Source: Azadirachta indica (taxonomy: Eukaryota > Streptophyta > Magnoliopsida > Sapindales > Meliaceae). From it: DNA of 64,000 nt. Below the pieces are notes generated by a model that worked only from the letters and a program-made list of their open reading frames with translations, made no database searches and had not been told where the DNA came from. The translations under genes and the position numbers were made by a program. The stretch lies in contig CM040452.1 of assembly GCA_022749755.1 (NCBI GenBank), positions 13,410,350 to 13,474,349 of the forward strand, given 5' to 3'. The first letter of the stretch is position 1, and each line of letters opens with the position of its first letter. Shown in pieces: positions 22,552 to 33,716 of this stretch.

Positions 22552-25084
22552 ATATATTTTGTCCAAAAACAATTAACAGAGAGAAGAAGGGAGGGATTGA
22601 AAGTGCTGAACAAGTTGATCACTCCAGTTCTTTGTCATTTTGTCACTCTTTGAATTATTTGAAGTTGTTTTACTTTGCTTCAAATCATAAAACAAGAACC
22701 CACAGTAGTCTTTGCACCCACAATCTCACATTTTCTTATTCAATCTTCCATTTTCTTGTTCAGTATTTCTATATGTACATTTTTCAAAGGGTTCCCACTA
22801 AGGTAAAACAGATTTCTAATTGTGATGGGGATATAATATTTCTAATTGCAATGCAGATAATAGTGCCTAGTAGTTTGTATTTATATTAAAGAAGGTTACA
22901 CCAATCAGAGACAAACAGTTCTGGGTTGGGTCAGTACATCATTAGCGCTCATCTATAAATAAATATATATAAATTTAATATTTAAAATTGTTTGAGATGA
23001 AAAGAAGCTGTTCAAAGTAACATGATCAACTTGCAACACGCAATAAAGAAGGGACATCTGTTTTGAAATTTTGATTTTCTATATATATATATAGAGAGAG
23101 AGAGAGATTAGAAAGTCTAATATGTTGCGTATGCATATCTGAACATGCATGCTAATTACTTTCACCCCGATAACAATATTTACGTTGGGAAATATATATT
23201 CCTCTTATAAATAACTTTGGACAAATTTTTTTTCTAAATTGAATGTCCATGCATGCGCGCTGTTAATATCCAATTTATTCTGCCGCTGATCAAATTAGGG
23301 ATGGACATAAATCGGTTTGATTCAACCTTTTAAAAAATTAGATTGGATTTAAAAATTTTGTTTGGTAAATTTTTAAGATCGGACTTAACTGAATAGAAAT
23401 AAAAATTCGAATCGAATCGAATCAATTACATATTAGAATTGGATTAAAATTAAATCAATCAATTCAGTTTTTAAGTCGGTTTAATTTTTAAATAAATTTA
23501 TTATTTTTTAAAATTTTTTTAATATATTAAATTATATTATTTTATGAAAACACAATAAAACAATGTTGTTTAAATAAAAAATATTAAAAAATAATATTTC
23601 AGTCCAACCCAAATTTTTTGTAAAATTAGAACGAAAATTCAAAATTTTTTATTTTAAATACCGAAATCTGGTTCGATTTAATCCAATTTTCTGGCGACTT
23701 CTAAATCAAACCCTAATTGGGTTCAATGCAAGAAAGAAAGAACATAAGTTAGTTGTAGTGTTACCGAAAAAAGAAGAAAACGAATGGCATTTTGAGTCTA
23801 CGATTCTCTCTTCTCTTTTATATATATAATATATATCTCTCTTTTCTAAGCCAGCTATTGCGAAAAAAGAAAACTGGGTGCAGACATCTAAGCAAGTTGT
23901 TCTATTTTGTTTCCAGATATATATTTTTAATATTGCCCAGGGATCGGAAAAGTTTTTGTTTTGTATATATATATATATATATATATATAAACAATATCAG
24001 ACGTACACATTAATTTTTGTCAGTTTCATACCTTTGCTTTGCTTTGCTTCGCGACTAGAATTCACATTTAATCCTACATATATATGTGTGTGTGATTATA
24101 CACACCAATACAATAACCACAGCCGTTGATGTTGTGATGATGAATTATTATATTACTAGGGTTTACAGTGGATCCCAAACCGAAAAAACAAAAGGTGACG
24201 TGAGATAGGACGTAAACATGCAAAACAAATGGATCACAATCACTCTAGAAGAGAGTACGTGGCATGAGATCAGATAGGAATCGGATATGGATTCTTTCTA
24301 CACATCATTATTCTAAATTAAATTAAAATTAATCACCGACAAATTATCGCAGGTCAAAAACATGGGGCTGCCTGCTAGTTCTAGCCCTTCTTTATGCCTC
24401 CATGACGTAACGACAATCATTTTCACTTTTGATTTACACGCATTCGGTTGTGCATTTAGTAAATGGATATGCTAAAGAAATTTATCTTGATACGTATATC
24501 TATTAATTAAGTGAAATTTATTAATTTTGTTAAGATTTCAGAATCTGCATGCAAGTTATTAATATTTATGGTCCTATAACAAATCATCAATTGGATTACA
24601 TATAAAATTGACGATCGACAAGAATAAATTAATTAAGAGTGAATTTTCCAGATTCAGTGGAATAATGAATGAACGTTTGTTAGCTACCTAACATATATAA
24701 CAACATTCATTAAAAGATTTGACAATGAAACAATATCGATCTCCGTTATGTACATGCTTCGATCGAGCATAAAAGCTTCAAGCAAGAATGAGACTTCCGT
24801 GATCATGCAAGTTACTGATGCTCGATTAATATGGCAGATAATCCAGTGAGTTAAATATTAAACCGATTTGCCACGTCCTAGTTATGTCTTTATCCTCATT
24901 TAATTAATTAATATAATTCCTCAACGAAACCTTGACTTAAACTCACTCATGACGCACCCATGAAGAAATTACATGAAAACAACATCTGGGCCCCCTCTCC
25001 AGCTAGCTTAGCTATAAATTTTGACTCTCAGCCCCAATAAAATTTCTGTGGACCCTTCCTTCAGTCTCTCCCTCCGAAAATTTG
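22552..25084. other. Intergenic AT-rich region with microsatellites and a repeat-like block
   Basis: No supported gene on either strand. A T/A-rich block (about 23293-23720) is bounded by CAAATTAGGG and CCCTAATTGGG and holds degenerate GAATCGAATCG and GGTTCGATTT motifs, as in dispersed plant repeats. Microsatellites: (TA)n(GA)n at 23081-23107 and (AT)n at 23963-23989. The last few hundred bases should be promoter of the Gly/His-rich gene; TGCCACGTCC near 24870 contains an ACGT core of the ABRE type. Confidence 0.5.
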
Positions 25085-25093
25085 TATAAATAG
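25085..25093 (+). promoter_or_regulatory. TATA box of the Gly/His-rich protein gene
   Basis: TATAAATAG lies 103 bp upstream of the ATG, in a normal position for a plant TATA box with transcription starting around 25115-25125. Confidence 0.7.
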
Positions 25094-25195
25094 GGACTCT
25101 TTTATGTCACTTACTCATCCCTACACTTGAGCAAATCATATTCATCACATTCATTGTCTTCTTCTTCTCTACTTCTGCTTTAGACGTTAACAGCA

Positions 25196-25309
25196 ATGGC
25201 TTCCTCCAGGACTTTCCTTCTTCTTGGCCTACTTGCATTCGCTGTTGTTCTTCTCATATCCTCTGAGGTCTCATCTCGTGAGCTTGCTGATACTACCCAA
25301 TCCCGTAAG

Positions 25310-25341
<32 letters not shown>

Positions 25342-25644
25342 CTTACTAATTCATTGCTGCTGTTCTAGCCAGACATCTTAAATTTTATTTGCATGGCGTG
25401 ACTTCTTTAACAAAAACGCTTCTTCTTTTTGGCAGAGGATGCGCAAACAAACGGGGAAGAGACAAACTACGGTACTGATCACTATGGATACGGTCACGGG
25501 CATGGGCATGGGCATGGGCATGGGCACGGGCATGGAAAAGGGCACGGACATGGCAGTCATGGGCACCATGGTGGCAAGCCTGGCCATGGAGGTCATCCCG
25601 GACTCGGTGCTGATGAAGTTGAAACCGAAGCTGGAGAGAACTAG
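25196..25644 (+). CDS. Secreted glycine/histidine-rich small protein
   Basis: Two exons (25196-25304 and 25436-25644), GT-AG intron of 131 bp that contains an (AT)14 run, product 105 residues. Residues 1-27 form a classical signal peptide (basic start, LLLGLLAFAVVLL core, then SSEVSS), followed by RELADTTQS. The mature part begins acidic and Asn/Thr-rich, then has a run of alternating Gly-His from GYGHGHGHG to KGHGHGSHGHHGG, and ends acidic (VETEAGEN). The organisation is that of plant class GRP/CORA-like stress or cell-wall glycine-rich proteins; the His content suggests metal binding, which is inference. The start is supported by the signal peptide and a TATA box 103 bp upstream. A longer overlapping frame here is only a shifted reading of the GH repeat. 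Confidence 0.85.
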
Positions 25645-25689
25645 ATCAACATACCTACCTAGCTTGCTTCTTCCTTTACTTGCTGTGTG

Positions 25690-25693
25690 TAGG

Positions 25694-25736
<43 letters not shown>

Positions 25737-25820
25737 TATATGTGAATGTGTTGCTTGCACGAATTATATATTTATATATATATATATTATATGTGAATGT
25801 GTTGCTTGCACGAATAAATT
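25690..25820 (+). repeat. 3' UTR microsatellite and ~55 bp tandem duplication
   Basis: After the stop of the Gly/His-rich gene, (CT)n(AT)n is followed by two copies of TATATGTGAATGTGTTGCTT (plus GCACGAAT), near 25737 and 25790, separated by another AT run. Confidence 0.8.
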
Positions 25821-26716
25821 GAAGTATGTAAATAGAGTATGAAGTGTCTGTCCTTCTAAATAAGTTTGTGCAAGGTGTGGCCGCAGCATAGTATTGCTTG
25901 CATGGTTGAATAGTTTCTATGGGTCTAAACCAGAATATACAGAATCTTGCTAGCTAGCTAGCTTTGTCTCTGTGTTTTGTACTCGTCTTTTAATAATATA
26001 ATGCTTGTCTCTAACTTTTATATTTGATGGTGATACTTAAAATGTGCCATGAAATTTGTTAGGTCGATTGATCAGATCATGATGGTAATTTTTAGCAGTT
26101 GACAAAGAGTAATCCAATCAATAGGTTTCCGCTAAAACTTAAGTTGGATGTCTTTAACGAGCCAAATGTTTGAGAGCTTGAGGGAACATTTCAAATGAAG
26201 CGCTTTGAAACAAAGCTTGAAGTCATCCAACATACAGGACGTAGTGCTGCTGCAGATCATATATACTTTCTGTTTTGTGTTTCATACTTGATCTAATTGA
26301 AGAGCCATTAGCAAGACAGAACCTAAGCCAGGATCAAATTAATGGCAAGGCAAGTATACATACATATTGAAGATTCTACAGGACATAAGCAGGTTGCATT
26401 GAACAAATAAATTGTATCTCTCGGACACAATCGTTTAACATTAACAATTATTTTGGCATAAAATGTTAGAGTTCTAGCAAACAATTGTAGTTTCAACTTC
26501 ATCATTCAAAGTTCACAAAGAAAAAAGTATCAAGAGGGTACTTAATCAATTAGATTAGAAAAATTCTCTCCCGGAACAGAGTGAAAAATAAAAAATTAAA
26601 TTACTATGAAGGAAAGGTGAAGAATTAGAGGAGGAGCTGTTCTATCTCTCTCTCTTTCTTTTCCTTTTTTCCAGATTAGGGGGGGGAGGGGGTAATGCAA
26701 GCATCACATTCAAGTA
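25821..26716. other. Intergenic between convergent genes; no gene seen
   Basis: Holds the end of the Gly/His-rich transcript (several AATAA-type signals) and, on the minus side, the TOP1 3' UTR. A purine-rich G-run (GGGGGGAGGGGG, near 26680) is the only notable tract. Confidence 0.5.
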
Positions 26717-29700
26717 TCACAATCTGAAATCTGGACCCACATCCATTGCCCAAGCAAATTTTGCGAGAAGAGATTTGTTGAATATCTGCAAAAATGGATG
26801 ATAGTGGGTAACCAACCAATTCAAACAATGCTCACATCTGATTCAATACCAACCAGAAGAAATGCATAATTGTTGGCGAAACAGGTTTATCAAGAGAATA
26901 ATTGCGGAAGATGTTTACCTTCTCACCTGGGACTTCATGCCGCTTGCACCAGGCTATTGTGATCCTAGGATCAAGGTAATTTATCTTGGACGTACCCAAT
27001 GCCACAGTTTTTAGATCCTCTTTGGTCTTCATATCTCGTTCCATTTTCTCAATTTTTGCATTAGTTTGAGCTATCTTCCTCTCCAATCTGAGTATCAAAT
27101 AACAAACTACAATAAAACAGGATATATAGCAAAATGCATAAAGAGCTCAAACAAACAGTCACGAGTTATATTACGCTTCTGGTGTCAAGTTCCTCTTTCT
27201 GTTTCCATCAGCATCCTTCAATGGGGGCTTCCCTTTTTTAGCCCAGTCTAAATCAACTTTCAAGTCTTTCAGAACACCCTACAAAGTAGCAAAATGTCAG
27301 ATTCCAAAAGTACCAAGTTTTGAGAGGAATCAAAGGAGTTCCCTTAATGCATAGGGATTCATCCAGGATATATTAATGCAGCAACTCAATGCAACTCTGA
27401 TTCATTTTCCTCCAGATAATAAAAGATTGACTAGCTGTACTTCCCAAGGACTCAAATTCTATTACTAAGGTAAACCACCATATCCCTCAACCATGAGAAC
27501 TCAAATTTTCTCACTAAATATCCAAGACAACTCATTACCTTAGCTCCTCTATTTTCTCAGTTAATCTTGACATCTGTGCACTGTGAGATTTTGAAACACT
27601 TCGCTGATGATTACAAATAATTGCAACCTGCAGAAATAAAAGTCAAATTTAGGGATACCACAAAAGTTAATTAAATCCATTGTTATCTCAAGTAATTTCT
27701 TTTAGCAACTATCTTTACCTCTTTGTTGGCATGCTGGTATACCACTACTTTTTCTGCAACATTACCATCTTTAGTTCCCCTATTCAACTGTCGCAGGTGA
27801 AACCAAATCTAATAGGCATAAATCACAATGGTAGATTGAAGAAAAAAAATCCTACGAAGAGCAAATTCTATAAGAAATACAAGAATAGTACCAAAATTTC
27901 AGATCACAAAATGATCAAAGAATAAATTTGGGTCATAACCTAATGATTTTCATCTGAATTATTCATCCTTTATTTTTTAATGAAAGCAATAAATTTTGAC
28001 ATTCTCACCATGTTTTGACAAATAAGAGGTCAAATTGTTACATATTAGCTATTACTTAACCAGATATTAAACTGCTTGTACAAATTAACCTAAAAATTCT
28101 GGAAATTCTCATAACAGATTTATATGCCCACAATAACCATGTACTTGCAGTATGCTCAATCCTGCATACTTTTCTTTTGCTCATATTAGGTCAAACACTT
28201 TTTTCCTTTTGTCTTTGATAAGAAACTAGTGTTAGGCTAAACCATTGATAATTAGCCAATAAAGTCACAAAACTTACCATCTCATTTAATGTGATAGAAG
28301 CATTATATGTACGGAAGACTTTTGCTGTAAGGCCGGGCATGAGTTCCTTCAGATGAGCATTCAGTTTAGCAGTATCCAGTTTGTCAAAAAGATCATCATT
28401 TTGCTTCTTTCCTGGAAAAAGGCAAAACATGCTAATTGGCCACAATCATAAATTAAAAATATCTGTAACCTAATGAGAGGCCATTTACTGACCAGCTTGA
28501 AATTGACCAATCGCCTTATAAACAGGAAGCTCAACTTCAACCGTGTTTACATATTGAATTGAATCTTTACCAAGGAAGTCAAACTGAATGATCAAAACAG
28601 GAGTACACATGTTACTACTTTTAATTTGCTAGAAAGATGCAAAATGCAAACAGCCAGAGTGTGATATTAAAGTTCTACAAACTCCAAGTATTTCACCAGA
28701 GATAATAATTGTACAGCAAACAAAACTCAATGAAAAACGCAATTGGAGCCCTCTAATTCTGCTCTGATAGTTTCCTAATCTTGCAGAAACTAAACTTTGC
28801 AGCAATTTTCGCACAGTTCTTGGGAGTATAAGCCATTATACCTTCAACTTATTTGGAGGGATACACTCTACATTCCCTACTTTCAATGTACAGCAACCAA
28901 CAGTATCAGCTTCGTCATCATCCTGTACAAGGTCAGCCACAAAATGATAAAAAAGTTTAACATTCTTACAGAAAATGCACATAAGAAAGCCATATGATTA
29001 ATTGCTATCAGAAATTATGCTGGTCAAATTGCAAAAGAACAACATGCAAGAACCGGAACCAGCACTGCAGCACAAAATCCTAGACACAAATTCAAGAATT
29101 ATCCAACCAGCAAATTTGAACTGTAGGCTATCTTCCTTTTTCAGATCCTGAACCAACGATAAATTTAATCCCATGATAGCAATGATTAAAAATGAACATT
29201 CATAATTCAACAGAATCCAAATACACCAAAAATGATGCAAGGCTAGAGTGGTTCAACTTTATCTTGTAGATATGGAGCCCAGAAACAATTCAATTTGGAA
29301 AAGCTGCTTACCATGTGTTGCATTAAAGTAGCATGAACAGGTGCAAAAGAAATAAGTCAATAAATAATACTCGTTATAAAACTCAGAGCTTCTGGAATCT
29401 TCTTTACACTCTGAATAAAAACTCAACTCTTTATTACACAGATCAATATGAACAACTCTTACCATACTTGTAAACTACCACAGAAACATATATTGGATTA
29501 TTACAGCACACATGTAAATACCTTCTCATTACCCGCCCTAAGAGCTAATTTGTCAATAAGATAGGTAGCAACTGCTATTTGTTTCCTAGTTATGTCTTTG
29601 CTGACAAAATCCTTTGTGTATGCTGCTCGGATGCTCTCTATGTAGTCCTGCAGTTAACATTGAGCTAGCTAGTGCGAAAAGGTCATAGATTGAAACCAAT

Positions 29701-32700
29701 AATCTGAAAAAAAAAAAAAAAAAAAAAAGACACATGTAGCTTTTAAAAGCAAGTTGTTTATTCAAGAACACCAGGAAATGCCAAACTATCAGAAGCCTAT
29801 GGGTAATTACCTTCAGCATTCTTGATTTCTCATATTTCTCTTTGTCACTTTGCCCCTTCAAGGAACTGCTAGCCGCCAAGAACACATACTTGAATTGTTT
29901 CGGATTAGTTGGATCATTCCAGAAAGCTAACCATGTAACAGTGTTATCATGCTTTACTTCCTTCCAGCTGTCATTGTAAAATATCTCAAGAGTTACGAAA
30001 CATGAGGAAAAAGAGTCCCTAATCACCTAGCCTTTTACCTGCAACCTGAGAAATATCATGACAAAAAAAAACCTTTCACCAGGGATAGGACATTCGGGAA
30101 TTGGGGTGTCCTTTCCAATATTTATTGTGATGTCATTTGGACGGATGCGTTTTTTCAGCTTCCCCATCTGGTAAGTACAATAACCGACCAAAAAAAAAAA
30201 TCATTTATTTTCAATAAGCAGTAAGAGCTAGCGCAAGTTTCAGCACTAGCTGCAACATAACAAATTATATGATCAGCAACAGCTCCTAAATCTCGATTGT
30301 TTATGACAAATGCTGAAAGAACCTTTGGATGATCTCCCCTGCCTCGAAATAGACCAGGTGGCTCAACTCTGAAATTTCCAACCTAACATTGGTAGTATCA
30401 ACATCAGCAGCCATGCTCTAGAAATAATCAACATGGATAATAAAACCAATATTCATGTGCTACATAATCAAAGAACCTATTGCCTGCATGAAGCAGCTAT
30501 CAGAATATATATGCTTACCAGCATGCACGGACACACAGACCCTCAGTTACATTATTAAATATGTGTGTGCATAACATATAAAGAAAGAGATGTTAAGAGC
30601 AAAAAACAAGGGGAAGAAACAAAACTATCAGGGTTCACTGTTCATACACAAAAAATTATGCATAAAAATAGGAATAGAACAAGACAAATTGCATGACCCA
30701 ATACAAGCAACAATAGAAAATTTCATATAATATAGAGACCATAGCTGAGAAACCCTTTCATTCCCACCCTCCAGAGTAATTAATGTATTCAGAAGCTGAG
30801 TTTAAAAGTGAAGACTTAAAAGGATGAAAGTCTCCTCAAAGGAAATTTATAATGAAAAAGTAATAGTGAACATTGTAACATATAGGAAGAAGTGCATTAC
30901 AACGGTAATGACTCCACATGGCAGTCCCTACTAGCACCACAGGTAAACCAGAGAAAGTGTTTGCAATCTTCAAAAAAAGAAAAAACGATGTCAGATAGAT
31001 TTCAGCCCACTTCTGGTAAAAGATTTTTGATCAAACAGAAAGAATTCCTTGATGCTCTTTCTAAACAGGATCTCACATTTAATACTGCCAAGGGTTAAGT
31101 TAATAACATAAACTAGGCATGACAATAAACTAATCAACAAAAACATGAAAGAAAATAAATTCTAGGACCATGAGTGAAACTTCATGGAAAAAGAAACAAA
31201 TAATGAATGAGCTAAAGGGAACCTTCTCTTTGACACCATCAACAATTGCCCACATATACTTCTCCTCTTGTTTCAATTTCTCTTCTTTCAAGGCCTTCTT
31301 CTCCTACATGGACAGAAACAACTACGTCAATGACTATTAAGCTGGATATTTTTATCTGAAATTGTGTGTAAGAAGAACCACAATAAAGTACAGATGTTTG
31401 TTTTAATACAGAAGTGCTAACAGCAATTATCATGTGAAAACAGAGATGCAACTGATCATAAACATTCACAGTTACTATTATTCTTCAAATCTGGAAAAAT
31501 CAGTCCACAAGGAGACCTTGGATTTCATAACTGGACAGATTCATGCTTTCAAGAAGAAGAGCAAGAATATCAAAAAACGGGAGACAGAGAAAGTTCAAGA
31601 GTAGAGATTTCACACACCTGGGGAGTTAATATCATGCATGCACTTAACAATAAACATCAGTTTATCTCTTCAGAGCTGATTAAACATACATAGGTATGCA
31701 TATGCATTCTCAACAGAGCCACATAAATAGGAGATTCCAAATTGACTAACAATTGTCTGAATCCTCAATAGAAACAAGGAGGGTGTATTTTGTAGGGACA
31801 AACTACAATGACGTTTTTACGCTGCCTAAAAGCTTAAAAACAGAAAGACAGCACATACTAAATGAAGTCTCCATGATTAAGGAATTGAAAGCCCTAAAAC
31901 TTCATTGTAAATGTTTGGTCTCAGACATATGGCATCAATATTTTCCTATTACATGAAAGACATAAGCAGAGTCAACAACTACAAACTCCTATACTTTGCA
32001 TAGAAGAATAACAAACACACAAAATTATCTTTTATCTAGGAAATGAAAACTGAGAGATGTTTTATTGGGCCACATTGGTAACTGCAACCATAATGAATGA
32101 AGGCATAACTTGGAAGTAAAATAGTCAAGAAATGCAGAATGAGAAATCGAGAAAGCATAGCCAATTAAAACCTAGAGAAAAAAAAATTCTCGTGGTGGCA
32201 TAAAATTCAATATTTTATCATTTCGGTTGTAAAAACCTGAAAGTTGTTTTAAACACAACCAACTTACTTCTGAACTCATCTGTTTCTTTTTCTCTTTCTG
32301 CTCCTGATGCCATTCATATATTGGTTTAAAGTCACAATCCTCCAAATTCTGAATTACATGGTTTCTGCCCAGCAATTTGCGCCAATCGTTCCAAAAGTTC
32401 TCTTTGAATTTTGGTTTCTGCATGTAGTCTGTATCTAGCATCACAGCAAACATTGTTGCAACCTGTAGATTGAAGTGATCACATGGAAAAAGAGGTAACA
32501 ACGTTCAGAACTTCTAGCAAATGCAATAACAACAGTACACTCCTTACAAAATATAATAGGCTGGAATGTGGGAGTAAATGTAAATCAAACAATCAAATAA
32601 CAGTCTTAAGAGAAAGAGAAAAACCTCCTCATGTTCAGGAGTCAAATCAACTTCTTTCTCTTTGTAGAGCATCTTAACCCCATGAGGTGTGTAAGGAGGA

Positions 32701-33716
32701 GGAAAAATGACACCATTGTGAACCAAAGTAGTCCATTTTTTCTGGCCATCACCAGAATCAGGTAACATTTTTGTTGACTTTGAATACTTTGAATTTTTCA
32801 TTACTTTCTTGGACTTCTTGATTATTTTCTTTGATGAAGAACAAACAGGTTTTGTTACTTCTGTTGCCTTTGCAGACTTCTTCATTCTCTGGGCAATTGG
32901 AATACGGTCATCATCATCAACCTTCTCTTCTGCTTTAACTGTTACTTGTTTAACTCTTACTTCTTTAGATGTATCGTATACCTTTGGCTTCTTAGCTCAA
33001 GACGGAGCCAATGAAGTTGCCTTATCCAGAGGTCTCTTAACTGGCATTGAGGAAGACTTATGTTGCTTCTCCCCCAAAGTAGAACCATTCTGCTGAACAT
33101 TTGAAACCAAAGTTTTCTTTTCATCAGAATCAATAGACTTAGCACCTGAAATCCCCACATTGGACTTGGGGAACCTTGAAGATACTGGAACTTCATCATC
33201 TGAATCCTCAGGAGGACTTTTAACATTAATCTTAGATATTGGCAAAGCATCAGCTCTGGAAGCAGTAATCCCTTTGTTTGCAATGTTGGCATTGACCTTA
33301 AGTCTAGCACTCAAGGGTTTATCATCCACAGAGTCCCCATCATCACTTTTAACATTAACCTCAGATGTTGGCGAAGCATCAGCTTTGTTGGCAATGTTGG
33401 TAGTACCCTTCAGTCTAGCACTCAAGGGTTTAGCATCGTCAGAATCCTCATCATTACTTCTCAGGCCATTGGCTGATGAATTCTTCGGTAGAGGAGATTT
33501 CACCAGCGATGCCTTGGAAGATGTACCTGCTGTCTTTGCCTCTTGGGGACAGGCATTTTGACCATTGGCTGTGAATGATGATGGCTTTCTCATTTGTGGA
33601 TTCACTTGGTTTTGCCTAGAGGTTGCATTGTTCCTTTTGAAAACTATTGGACCATCATAATCATCAGAATCGTCAACTTTATTTACATTTTGGTCAGTAG
33701 AATCTTCAACAGCCAT
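26717..33716 (-). pseudogene. TOP1: DNA topoisomerase I (type IB) gene with a premature stop and a frame conflict
   Basis: Type IB topoisomerase relaxes supercoils through a 3'-phosphotyrosine. All 15 exons are present: 33716-32625, 32462-32268, 31303-31223, 30382-30323, 30167-30073, 29967-29811, 29647-29522, 28922-28842, 28583-28493, 28411-28278, 27787-27719, 27627-27539, 27278-27175, 27087-26919 and 26785-26717, all GT-AG. The N-terminus is acidic/Lys-rich (nuclear); the core includes RIRPNDITINIGKD and [11 protein letters not shown]; the catalytic Tyr is in SKINYLDPR near residue 829; it ends FAWAMDVGPDFRL. Expected length is about 870. Two lesions: an in-frame TGA at 32997-32999 (codon 240), with the frame open on both sides, and an exon 12/13 junction one base short of phase, which would give a stop a few codons later. 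Either a decaying duplicate, a null allele, or assembly errors. Confidence 0.88.

Noticed and set aside
22548..22889. 113-codon frame after the SABATH stop
   Set aside because: Overlaps the SABATH 3' UTR, has Phe/Ser/Tyr-rich random composition and no homology I can see.
25439..25822. 127-codon frame with Met-Gly repeats
   Set aside because: It is the Gly-His repeat read in another frame and runs on into microsatellite DNA.
32809..33561. Plus-strand frames opposite TOP1 exon 1
   Set aside because: Antisense shadows of the Ser/Lys/Asp-rich N-terminal region.
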